Counted from the first letter of the stretch, positions 1 to 6,031 are shown. The stretch: DNA of 7,895 nt from an uncultured Clostridia bacterium (GCA_944369635.1 CALVXL010000135.1:1-7895), one strand, 5' to 3'. Numbers and translations are program-made. The notes: generated from the sequence alone by a model not told the origin.

Positions 1-818
1 TGCAATAGCATTTCCCCGTTCGTTCCGATATCGGCGAGTATCCGATCGCCGCCGCAGATATTTACCGCAAGGCCGCCCGCAACGGCATCTGCTCCGAAAT
101 AAGCCGCGACGGACGGCAAAATTACGATTTCATCGACGGGAAGTCCGAGCGTTCTTCCTTGTATCGTGAGCGAATCGAGTACTTCCGCCACAAACGGAAA
201 TCTACCGATTCCGCTTATATTCTTACCGAGAAATATATTCAGCATGGTCGTATTTCCGCATACGGCAAGCCTTCGGATATTTTCTGTTTTATATTCTCGC
301 ATAAACTCACGCAGTTTTCTTTCCGTCTGCATAAGCACCGCTCTTTGCATCGCCGATAAATTTCCTTTATCCGCACTTGCGATGCGACTGATTACATCCG
401 CACCGTAAATTCCCTGCCTGTTCAGTTCTCCGCAAGCCTTTATCTCTGCGCCCGATTTCAGGTCGACAAGCGCATAAGCGAGAGTCGTCGTGCCGATATC
501 CAACGCGACGCCGACTCCATCCTCTCCGTCAGTTTTAAAATCCGCAGGCTTTGTAAAAACAAGGCCGTTTCCTTCACATTCGATGATTTCAATACGGGCG
601 TCATCTTCGACAATCGCACGGCACGACAAGATATCTTCTCCGTTCTGCCCGCCGAAATGCCCGAAAAGCACCTTGACTTTGCACTTTCCGCAGGTACCGT
701 TGCCACCGCAGCGCGCGGCAATATTATATCCGTTTCTTTGTAAAACGGAAAGAAGAATTTCGCCTTTTTCGCACGTGACGGTTTTTATGAAATTTTCGGA
801 AACGACTTCAATTTTCAT
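1..818 (-). CDS. RACo-like corrinoid-activation ATPase (2Fe-2S + ASKHA/DUF4445), 3' end cut off
   Basis: An open frame runs from an ATG at 818 to the left edge without a stop (272 codons visible), so the C-terminal half is missing. Residues 1-90 form a plant-type ferredoxin domain with cluster cysteines C37, C43, C46 and C66 (C-x5-C-x2-C plus a downstream Cys). After a linker, an actin-like ATPase fold begins with LDIGTTT near residue 106, followed by CGNTTM near 187 and ADIGTNGEM near 262. This order matches RACo/DUF4445 proteins, which use ATP and a reduced cluster to return inactivated Co(II) corrinoid proteins to Co(I). The corrinoid protein lies immediately upstream, which supports that role. 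The start has a GGTGG ribosome binding site about 7 nt ahead. Family assignment is firm; the specific partner is inferred from adjacency. Full family members have about 550-640 residues, so roughly half is seen. Confidence 0.9.
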   Translation of the reverse strand, partial: MKIEVVSENFIKTVTCEKGEILLSVLQRNGYNIAARCGGNGTCGKCKVKVLFGHFGGQNGEDILSCRAIVEDDARIEIIECEGNGLVFTKPADFKTDGEDGVGVALDIGTTTLAYALVDLKSGAEIKACGELNRQGIYGADVISRIASADKGNLSAMQRAVLMQTERKLREFMREYKTENIRRLAVCGNTTMLNIFLGKNISGIGRFPFVAEVLDSLTIQGRTLGLPVDEIVILPSVAAYFGADAVAGGLAVNICGGDRILADIGTNGEMLL

Positions 819-848
819 TTATCTGCCACCGAAAGTCCTTGATTTTTT

Positions 849-877
849 AAAAAAGACAGTTTTAAGACTGTCTTTTT
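849..877. terminator. Perfect hairpin with T-runs on both sides, between corrinoid protein and RACo genes
   Basis: Arms 850-860 and 867-877 are exact reverse complements (11 bp, AAAAAGACAGT type) around a 6-nt loop that can tighten to 4 nt through an extra G-T pair. On the minus strand the stem ends in six T residues; on the plus strand it ends in five. It therefore looks like an intrinsic terminator, possibly bidirectional. It lies 7 nt after the corrinoid-protein stop and about 30 nt before the RACo start. RACo would then be expressed by readthrough or at a reduced level. The stem is AT-rich, so termination is probably partial. Confidence 0.7.
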
Positions 878-883
878 GATATT

Positions 884-1516
884 TTAACCGAAATAAGAAC
901 GCGCTTTCTCCGCCGCGCTTGCCGCGTCAGGCGTATAGGCGTCCGCCCCGATCTCATCTGCAAACGCTTGCGTTACCGGCGCACCGCCGACCATTACTTT
1001 TACCTTATCGCGTAACCCTGCGGCTTTTAAAGCCTCGATAATATCCTTCTGATATAACATCGTTGTAGTCAGCAAAGAAGAAAGGCAAACGATATCAGCG
1101 TTGTATTCCCTCACCGCATTCACCACTTTTTCAGCAGAACAATCCACGCCGAGATCGATCACTCTGATCCCCGTGCCTTCAATCATCATTTTTACAAGAT
1201 TTTTCCCGATATCGTGTAAATCGCCCTTTACTGTGCAGATGATCGCTGTTCCCACAGGCTCAACGCCTGTTTCCGCCAAGGCTGGTTTTAACACCGTCAA
1301 AGCGGCGTTCATTGCTCGCGCGGCAATCAGAACTTCCGGAACAAAAATTTCATTATTTTTAAATTTTTCCCCGACAACACTCATTCCCGCGATGAGTCCT
1401 TTCGTCAGTATATCTTTGGGAGCGGTGCCGTTATTCAATTCCTCCGCAACCAACGCCGCAAGATCTTTCGCTTTTCCTCTTTGCAATAAAGCCGAAATCT
1501 CTTCAAACTTCGCCAT
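884..1516 (-). CDS. Methyltransferase corrinoid protein (MtbC/MttC/MtmC-like, B12-binding)
   Basis: A 210-residue protein of the usual length for the corrinoid subunit of three-component methyltransferase systems. Residues 1-88 are the helical cap (B12-binding-2 type). From about residue 89 comes the Rossmann-like B12 domain with the signature G98-D99-L100-H101-D102-I103-G104, where H101 is the expected lower cobalt ligand. SSLLTT at 146-151 and VGGAP at 176-180 are the other usual cofactor contacts. The protein carries a methyl group between a substrate-specific methyltransferase and an acceptor such as tetrahydrofolate in the cytoplasm. Neither methyltransferase is visible, so the substrate (methylamine, methanol, methoxy-aromatic, betaine) cannot be told. 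The start is set by GAGGTGAT about 7 nt upstream of the ATG. The RACo-like activator follows. The family assignment is very secure. Confidence 0.95.
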   Translation of the reverse strand: MAKFEEISALLQRGKAKDLAALVAEELNNGTAPKDILTKGLIAGMSVVGEKFKNNEIFVPEVLIAARAMNAALTVLKPALAETGVEPVGTAIICTVKGDLHDIGKNLVKMMIEGTGIRVIDLGVDCSAEKVVNAVREYNADIVCLSSLLTTTMLYQKDIIEALKAAGLRDKVKVMVGGAPVTQAFADEIGADAYTPDAASAAEKARSYFG

Positions 1517-1540
1517 ATTATCATCACCTCGTTTTTTTAC

Positions 1541-1570
1541 ATTATATCGCCAAACAGAAAAAAATGAAAG
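1541..1570 (-). promoter_or_regulatory. Candidate promoter of the corrinoid-protein gene
   Basis: On the minus strand a perfect TATAAT (1541-1546) lies 24 nt before the ATG of the corrinoid gene and directly ahead of its ribosome binding site, predicting a leader of only about 15-20 nt. At the expected -35 distance the sequence is TTTCAT (1564-1569), a poor match to TTGACA. The promoter would therefore be weak or need an activator. The gene may alternatively be reached by readthrough from the cobalamin-regulated genes upstream. Confidence 0.5.
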
Positions 1571-1604
1571 GTCTTTTTTTGCTTGATATCGGTAAAATTT
1601 TGCG

Positions 1605-1618
1605 ATTTGACGTCAAAT
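1605..1618. promoter_or_regulatory. Perfect 14-bp palindrome, candidate operator
   Basis: ATTTGACGTCAAAT is its own reverse complement over 14 bp. It lies in the 131-nt gap between the transporter-like gene and the corrinoid-protein gene, about 60 nt upstream of the candidate -10 box. The position suits a dimeric regulator acting on the corrinoid gene. No regulator gene is visible, and binding is inferred from symmetry and position alone. Confidence 0.4.
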
Positions 1619-1647
1619 AGGCTTAAAAAACAGAAAAATCTTGCTAT

Positions 1648-2196
1648 CTATATTCTGATTACCGCAAAAACTTTCGAAAGCGGGTACCAAAGCAGGCTTA
1701 CGGATATTACCGCGCATGCTGACTGCACGCCCATTACCGGCAGAGACATGAGGAAATAAATTTCCGCCGACTCGGCCGCATAACCGTACATCCACGGAGT
1801 GATGAGGTCATCGAGCAATGTAAAGCATGCAGTCATCACGGCGGCAACGACCGCAAGAACCAAAATCTTTACCCACAAACGCGTATTTGCAAGCAATTTG
1901 CCTGCAATACCGAAAACCACGGCAAACAGATTGTAATATACCAGATATAATATAACGACATTCGGCACAAACCCGAATATGATACATCGCAAAACGGAAA
2001 AAGTCGTCGCAACGAATATTCCCCGTTTTACCCCGAAAGACACGCAAAAGGTCAATAATATAACGGTTACGACCTCTACTCCCTGAATGGCGCTGAGAGC
2101 CGTTTGACCCGCCAGCAACAGCGCCGTGGCAATGCTCATCAAGGCGATTTCTTTTGCGGGACTTATGGCGACGTTGTTTTTCCTCGTTTCATTCAT
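1648..2196 (-). CDS. ECF-transporter S-component-like membrane protein, probable cobalamin/corrinoid uptake
   Basis: A 182-residue, very hydrophobic protein with about five to six membrane segments: roughly 17-38, 42-57, 60-78, 80-105, 109-128 and 148-180. This length and topology, with a cytoplasmic charged N-terminus followed by an AKEIALMSIATALL-type first helix, are typical of the substrate-binding S-components of ECF vitamin transporters. The ATG is 3 nt after the lipoprotein gene's stop with no strong ribosome binding site, so translational coupling is likely. Because both genes sit below a cobalamin riboswitch, the substrate is inferred to be cobalamin or a precursor. No ECF ATPases or T-component are in the window; such S-components often borrow a shared module encoded elsewhere. 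Family call is by topology and context, not by a decisive motif. Confidence 0.65.
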   Translation of the reverse strand: MNETRKNNVAISPAKEIALMSIATALLLAGQTALSAIQGVEVVTVILLTFCVSFGVKRGIFVATTFSVLRCIIFGFVPNVVILYLVYYNLFAVVFGIAGKLLANTRLWVKILVLAVVAAVMTACFTLLDDLITPWMYGYAAESAEIYFLMSLPVMGVQSACAVISVSLLWYPLSKVFAVIRI

Positions 2197-2199
2197 TTG

Positions 2200-2742
2200 T
2201 CAACCGGCGTATACGATCAGCGAAAAACAAACAACCGCTCCGTCCACAAGATTTAAATACGAAACGCCTTTCGAAGATTCTATCAGTTTTTGTCCGCCGT
2301 ATTCAACAGACTGCGCCGTATATCCTTCCGTCACTTTCAACTGATCGCTTTCCACGCTTGTAAATACATAAACATACTGACCAGCACTGCTGTTTTCCTC
2401 TATAATGTACGAATCCGCCATATAGGTTTCTCCATTATATTCCGATTCTACAGGAATGCCTATCGCTGTATAATACATGCCGTAAATTCCCTTGCTCCCC
2501 TTATAACAGATCTTCTGTTCCGAAGCAAGCGCATCGATTACATCGTCCACGTTGTCTTTATCGGTAAACTTACTTAAATCGACCTGAACTTCTTTTGTTT
2601 TTGACGCGTCCTCAGATAAAATAACAATGGTCATCGTGCCTTTCAGCGGCGCGCCTTCGCCTTTATCGCAACCGATAAAGAATGCCGAAAACGCCAAAAC
2701 CGCCGCCAACACCAGATAAAGCAACGTCTTTTTGCTTTTCAT
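2200..2742 (-). CDS. DUF4430-type lipoprotein, probable surface cobalamin-binding protein
   Basis: A 180-residue protein starting at the ATG at 2742, chosen because AAGGAG lies 7 nt upstream and a lipoprotein signal follows. There is a Lys-rich start, a hydrophobic stretch at about 7-23 and a lipobox ending F-I-G-C with lipidated Cys25. An upstream in-frame ATG at 2823 would place the start ahead of the riboswitch terminator and give no sensible signal peptide, so it is rejected. The mature part is a small mixed alpha/beta domain. It ends in a VDGAVVCFSL-type strand as in DUF4430 proteins, whose fold resembles the C-terminal domain of transcobalamin/intrinsic factor. It is likely anchored outside the membrane and hands corrinoid to the membrane protein encoded 3 nt downstream. 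The domain name is recalled from pattern; the riboswitch is the stronger evidence for a B12 role. Confidence 0.7.
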   Translation of the reverse strand: MKSKKTLLYLVLAAVLAFSAFFIGCDKGEGAPLKGTMTIVILSEDASKTKEVQVDLSKFTDKDNVDDVIDALASEQKICYKGSKGIYGMYYTAIGIPVESEYNGETYMADSYIIEENSSAGQYVYVFTSVESDQLKVTEGYTAQSVEYGGQKLIESSKGVSYLNLVDGAVVCFSLIVYAG

Positions 2743-2757
2743 TTTTGATCTCCTTGT

Positions 2758-2789
2758 AAAAAAAATACGCTCCGAACAAAAAGAGCGTA
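2758..2789 (-). terminator. Riboswitch-controlled intrinsic terminator
   Basis: On the minus strand the arms TACGCTC (2789-2783) and GAGCGTA (2772-2766) pair perfectly over 7 bp around a 10-nt loop, followed at once by eight T residues (2765-2758). The T-run ends 2 nt before AAGGAG of the lipoprotein gene. The position between riboswitch and gene implies cobalamin-dependent premature termination of the lipoprotein/transporter transcript. Confidence 0.88.
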
Positions 2790-2815
2790 AGAAAAAAACG
2801 ATAAAACACGCACAT

Positions 2816-2968
2816 CGCTTCATTGCCCAAGCGTTTTACGGTTTATCAGAAAAACGGCAGGTTACCCGACTTATGCTTTGACAATCACGGTAATGGCTGT
2901 TGCGTCGGAATCACACCGAACTTCCCCTGCTCTCTGCGCCGAACGGCGCAACTCGCTCTCTTTATCTA
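2816..2968 (-). ncRNA. Cobalamin riboswitch
   Basis: Read on the minus strand, the leader shows the conserved core of B12 riboswitches in order. A closed side hairpin TGCGCC-GTTC-GGCGCA (2951-2936) comes first, then GGGGAA (2927-2922) and the GGTG/ATTCC hairpin (2918-2906). A GCCATTACCGTGA segment (2897-2885) resembles the conserved GCCACTG loop. Last is GTCGGGTAACCTGCC (2870-2856), ending in the ACCTGCC B12 box. Just downstream, CGCTT/AAGCG (2833-2829 and 2820-2816) form a hairpin with loop GGGCAATG. This loop can pair with the upstream core, as expected of the L5-L13 kissing interaction. A terminator follows. The linker after the GCC segment is short, so this looks like a compact member of the class; adenosyl versus methyl/aquo preference is not settled here. 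Confidence 0.9.
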
Positions 2969-2973
2969 CATAT

Positions 2974-3002
2974 ATTTTACAGCATTTTTTTCGAATTGTC
3001 CA
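2974..3002 (-). promoter_or_regulatory. Promoter of the riboswitch/lipoprotein/transporter transcript
   Basis: Minus strand TGGACA (3002-2997) and TAAAAT (2979-2974) each match the sigma-A consensus at five of six positions and are separated by exactly 17 nt. Transcription would start near 2967, just before the riboswitch's first hairpin, which fits well. Confidence 0.8.
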
Positions 3003-3080
3003 GGTCTTAATTTGTTTTTTTATAGCTTTATTTTGCTGAGCCGCGGATTATTTTTCGAAAACGTATCTTTTAATTATTTT

Positions 3081-3107
3081 CGCCCGCGATATAAAAAATC
3101 GCGGGCG
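3081..3107 (-). terminator. GC-rich hairpin at the end of the acylation operon
   Basis: Ten perfect base pairs (CGCCCGCGAT at 3081-3090 with ATCGCGGGCG at 3098-3107) surround a 7-nt loop, starting 12 nt after the carrier-protein stop. The stem is strong, but no T-run follows it on the minus strand; the sequence after it is A-rich. It may be a suboptimal terminator or a 3'-end stabilising structure. It separates the operon from the riboswitch promoter. Confidence 0.55.
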
Positions 3108-3118
3108 AGATAAAAAAC

Positions 3119-3343
3119 TTAATTTTGCAGGCGTTGGATCATGCTCCACAAAGCTTTTGCGGAATTGAAGTTTTCGGGAACAATATCGGCAGGCGACAGC
3201 GTAATATCGAAAGCATCGCCGATTTCCGCAACGATTTCCATAATATTCAACGAATCGAGTATGCCGTTATCGATCAAGCCGTTTTCATTTTCAAAATCTA
3301 CATCGGGACGTACTTCGCTTAAAATTTCCAAAAGTTTTTCCAT
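3119..3343 (-). CDS. Acyl/peptidyl carrier protein (DltC-like)
   Basis: A 74-residue acidic carrier protein. The phosphopantetheine attachment site is Ser31 in the G28-I29-L30? region read as NGILDSLNIM, that is Asp30-Ser31-Leu32. Helix I lies at about 1-12 and helix II starts at Ser31. This is close to the size of DltC and standalone PCPs. It has an excellent GGAG ribosome binding site about 7 nt ahead of the ATG. As the last gene of the operon, after the ligase and decarboxylase, it is expected to hold the activated amino acid as a thioester. It would be the substrate-bearing partner of the PLP decarboxylase and then of the MBOAT at the membrane. A fatty-acid-synthesis ACP is unlikely, because no fatty-acid genes are near and the helix II sequence lacks the usual DSLDTVE pattern. 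Confidence 0.9.
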   Translation of the reverse strand: MEKLLEILSEVRPDVDFENENGLIDNGILDSLNIMEIVAEIGDAFDITLSPADIVPENFNSAKALWSMIQRLQN

Positions 3344-3369
3344 AAAATTTCTCCTTTTTTATTGATCTG

Positions 3370-3381
3370 CGGCTTCAGCCG
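3370..3381 (-). other. Small hairpin enclosing the decarboxylase stop codon
   Basis: CGGC-TGAA-GCCG forms a 4-bp GC stem whose tetraloop contains the TGA stop (3375-3377) of the decarboxylase gene, 27 nt upstream of the carrier-protein start. It might act as an intercistronic processing or stability element that favours expression of the carrier protein, but it could be chance. Confidence 0.3.
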
Positions 3382-4526
3382 TTTATCGGATCGGTCCTAA
3401 GATTTTCTCGCACGGCGATCAAAGAACCGTCCTCCTTTCTTATATAAATGAAAGGTAAATCCCTGCTTAAAAACAGATAAATTCCTTCCGTCACGGAATA
3501 TGCGCCCGCTTTAGAAAATATCAGCAAATCCCCCGTTCCCACATCTTTCAACGGATAACTTTTCACAAGAACGTCGGCAGTCGTACAAAGCGAACCGCAT
3601 ATGGTAAATTCCGTTTCTCCCTCAACTTCCGCTTTTCCGATTTTACATTGCCGAATAAAGGGCTTTTTCATCGCCATCATCTGATTATAGTAATTGAGAT
3701 GATTGATTCCGCCATCGACAATACAAAAATAATTCCCGTAAGTTTTTTTGATATCTACGATCCTCGTCAGATATTTTCCACACTCCGCCGCGAGAAACCT
3801 GCCTGTCTCCAATGTAATCGACACATCAAAGCAGGTATTGAGCTTACGGGAAATATCTTTTAAAAGTTCCCATTCCGTAACATCGTTTTCACCTTGAAAA
3901 TAACTCACCGCAAGTCCGGGACCATATTCGAGGCGGGGAAAAGAATACCCATTTTCTTTGATTTTATCGGCAAATCCTTTCAGAAACAATATTTCCTTAT
4001 CGATTTTTTCTGCTCGCTTTTGCGTACCGGAATAATAGTGTATCCCTTCAAAGATAAGTGAATTATTTCTGAATCTTTGCAGCAAAGCAAAAATCGTGTC
4101 CTCGTCCATTCCGAATTGATTGGAAGAACTCAGTCGCAAAACAACGCGAAGTTTTAAGGAAAATTTTCGCGCAAGTTTTTCCAGCAGAACGAACTGCGAT
4201 ACCGATTCAACGGTATAAATCGCTTTGTTTTGGCAATAAGCGATGGCTTCCTCCGTTTCGGCGGCCGACTTATATACGCCTGAATAAACGATTTTTTCTG
4301 CAGGAATATTTTTGCGCATACAGATTCTGAATTCACCGTGCGAACAGACTTCGAAACAATCAACTGCATCCTGCAAATCGCCAATCAGAAACGGATTCGC
4401 TTTCATCGCGTAACAAAGTTTGATATTTCCCAACAATTCGCGCATTTTTTTCACGCGATCTTTTAAAACGGCTATATCGAATATGTAAGACGGCGTCATC
4501 ACTTCCCGGAATATATTATCCGTCAT
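3375..4526 (-). CDS. Fold-type III PLP-dependent decarboxylase, likely carrier-protein-linked (BtrK-like)
   Basis: A 383-residue protein of the ornithine/diaminopimelate decarboxylase superfamily with an N-terminal TIM barrel and a C-terminal beta domain. Lys42 in YAMKAN is the PLP Schiff-base lysine. HYYSGTQ (His163) stacks on the cofactor, EYGPGL (200-205) and ETGR (240-243) bind the phosphate, Cys314 in CGSLCTTAD is the catalytic Cys from the partner subunit, and AGAYS (340-344) supplies the late Tyr. The residue after Cys314 is Thr. Diaminopimelate decarboxylase has Glu there and ornithine decarboxylase Asp, contacting a distal amino group, so a plain lysine- or ornithine-pathway role is unlikely. 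The start overlaps the ligase stop by 4 nt (ATGA), and the carrier protein follows 31 nt later. The closest functional precedent is BtrK of butirosin synthesis, which decarboxylates glutamyl-ACP to GABA-ACP. The fold is certain; the substrate is inferred. Confidence 0.85.
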   Translation of the reverse strand: MTDNIFREVMTPSYIFDIAVLKDRVKKMRELLGNIKLCYAMKANPFLIGDLQDAVDCFEVCSHGEFRICMRKNIPAEKIVYSGVYKSAAETEEAIAYCQNKAIYTVESVSQFVLLEKLARKFSLKLRVVLRLSSSNQFGMDEDTIFALLQRFRNNSLIFEGIHYYSGTQKRAEKIDKEILFLKGFADKIKENGYSFPRLEYGPGLAVSYFQGENDVTEWELLKDISRKLNTCFDVSITLETGRFLAAECGKYLTRIVDIKKTYGNYFCIVDGGINHLNYYNQMMAMKKPFIRQCKIGKAEVEGETEFTICGSLCTTADVLVKSYPLKDVGTGDLLIFSKAGAYSVTEGIYLFLSRDLPFIYIRKEDGSLIAVRENLRTDPING

Positions 4527-6031
4527 ATCGCATATTCTCCTTTCAGCTTTTTCCTGTCGATCTTACCGTTCTCCGTGAGCGGAAATGCCGGAACGGAAAC
4601 GATTTTTTGCGGAATCATAAATGCAGGTAGTTTTTTTCTGAGCTGCGTGACGATCTCTTTATTTTCCGCGCCTCCGCAAAAAAACGCCCAGATTTTATCT
4701 TCCTTTTCATCGAACAAGCACACGGACTGTGAAACGCCGCTTATGCCCTGAATGGCGCTTTCAATCTCATTAAGTTCTATACGGTGCCCCATATGTTTGA
4801 TCTGAAAATCTTTTCTCCCCGCAAAACACAATTCGCCTTCTCCATTATAATAGCCGAGATCGCCCGTTTTGTAAATTTTTTCGAGGTAACAATCATTCAG
4901 CGGATTTTGCAAGAAAACCTTATCGGTTTCCCCGCGATTGCCGTAATATCCGAGAGACAACGCCGTACCGGAAACACAGATTTCGCCCAAATCGTTTTGC
5001 CCGCGCACTTCCCTTCCGTCTTCGCTCAGAAGAATTACTCTTTCGTTGGGAAACGCCTTGCCTATAGGCAGAACTTTCTTTTCAAATAAACCTTTATCCA
5101 AAATATAATACGTGCAGTTACAGGTAATTTCCGTCGGTCCGTAAAGGTTTACGAACATGGCTTCGGGAAAGTAAGTTTTCCAAATATTGAGCTGATTAAC
5201 AGGCATCGCTTCGCCGCTGAACAACACCTTACGCACGGTTTCGGGCACCTTATAAGTAAAGGCGTTAAGCGACGACAATATACATAAAGCCGATACCGCC
5301 CAAATCAGCGCGGTGACCTTTCTTTCGCAAAGGTAATCGATCAGATACGTAGGAAAAGAAAACTTCTGCTTCGGAATGATTTCCAGCCTTGCTCCGCATT
5401 TCAACGCCGTGTAAATATCCTTGACGGACACGTCGAAATCGAACGGCGCCTGATTTCCGATCACGTCCTCTTCACCGAATCCGAAAAGTTCGGAAAATTC
5501 TTCAATAAAATCGATGACCGAACGGTGTGAAACGGCAATTCCCTTAGGCTCACCCGTGGATCCCGACGTAAACATAACGTAAAGCGGATCCACGTCAATA
5601 TGCTCCATTCTTCTGGCTTCCAATAAATTTTCATCGATTTCGGCACGGCATTTTGAAAAGCCGACTGTCTTTCCGCCGTATTCCCCGATGAGACGCATAC
5701 TATCATCGTCCGCAAGAACCAAAGGGGTTTTCAACGTTTTCAATATTTTGTCGCGGCGCTCCTTCGGATGCTGCGGGTTTAACGGAACGTAAAAACAGTT
5801 TGCATATGCGCAGCCGAGAAAAACCGCGAGCATTGGCGCGCTTTTGTTTCCGAACACGGCAACGGGTGAACGAGGAGAAACATTCTGCGCAAGATATGTA
5901 GCGATTTTTTTTGCGTTTTGACGAAGTTCCTCGTATGTATATTGCGTTTTTTCGTCTGCCACCGCGATTTTATATGGGTATTTGTCTGCGCTTTTTTCCA
6001 GATATTCCAATACGCTTTTAATTCTGCTCAT
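4523..6031 (-). CDS. Standalone adenylation enzyme, amino acid:carrier-protein ligase (DltA-like)
   Basis: A 502-residue ANL-superfamily enzyme, the size of DltA. It carries the P-loop TSGSTGEPKG (155-164), NLYGPTE (295-301), YKTGDLG (387-393), the hinge GRKDFQIK (405-412) and the catalytic C-terminal Lys490 in ENGKID. It should form an aminoacyl-AMP and load it on the carrier protein's pantetheine. Aligning the pocket by eye to the gramicidin PheA code gives Asp200, Val201, Lys204, Ile243, Leu270, Ser272, Leu296, Cys304, Asn305, Lys490. Asp200 suggests an alpha-amino acid. Lys204, at the position of PheA Trp239, is unlike DltA (Met) and is found in some glutamate-activating NRPS domains. The gene starts 1 nt after the upstream stop (TAAGATG) with GGAG about 8 nt ahead, and overlaps the decarboxylase by 4 nt. 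Class is certain; acidic-substrate preference is inference. Confidence 0.9.
   Translation of the reverse strand: MSRIKSVLEYLEKSADKYPYKIAVADEKTQYTYEELRQNAKKIATYLAQNVSPRSPVAVFGNKSAPMLAVFLGCAYANCFYVPLNPQHPKERRDKILKTLKTPLVLADDDSMRLIGEYGGKTVGFSKCRAEIDENLLEARRMEHIDVDPLYVMFTSGSTGEPKGIAVSHRSVIDFIEEFSELFGFGEEDVIGNQAPFDFDVSVKDIYTALKCGARLEIIPKQKFSFPTYLIDYLCERKVTALIWAVSALCILSSLNAFTYKVPETVRKVLFSGEAMPVNQLNIWKTYFPEAMFVNLYGPTEITCNCTYYILDKGLFEKKVLPIGKAFPNERVILLSEDGREVRGQNDLGEICVSGTALSLGYYGNRGETDKVFLQNPLNDCYLEKIYKTGDLGYYNGEGELCFAGRKDFQIKHMGHRIELNEIESAIQGISGVSQSVCLFDEKEDKIWAFFCGGAENKEIVTQLRKKLPAFMIPQKIVSVPAFPLTENGKIDRKKLKGEYAI

Noticed and set aside
490..879. Plus-strand and alternative minus-strand frames over the left 900 bases
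   Set aside because: They overlap the real minus-strand RACo-like frame, which has ferredoxin and ATPase motifs and simply lacks a stop inside the window.
1101..1586. 161-codon plus-strand open frame
   Set aside because: Antisense to the corrinoid-protein gene, with a composition typical of a shadow frame.
1584..1613. TTGACG inside the palindrome as a -35 box
   Set aside because: No acceptable -10 sequence lies 16-18 nt downstream on the minus strand; the TATAAT nearer the gene is too far away to pair with it.
2200..2823. Longer 207-residue version of the lipoprotein starting at 2823
   Set aside because: It would translate the riboswitch expression platform and terminator, lacks a ribosome binding site at 2823 and buries the signal peptide; the 2742 start has AAGGAG and a proper lipobox.
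3375..4526. Assignment as diaminopimelate decarboxylase (lysA)
   Set aside because: The substrate-reading Glu after the catalytic Cys is Thr, no lysine-pathway gene is near, and it overlaps an adenylating enzyme next to a carrier protein.
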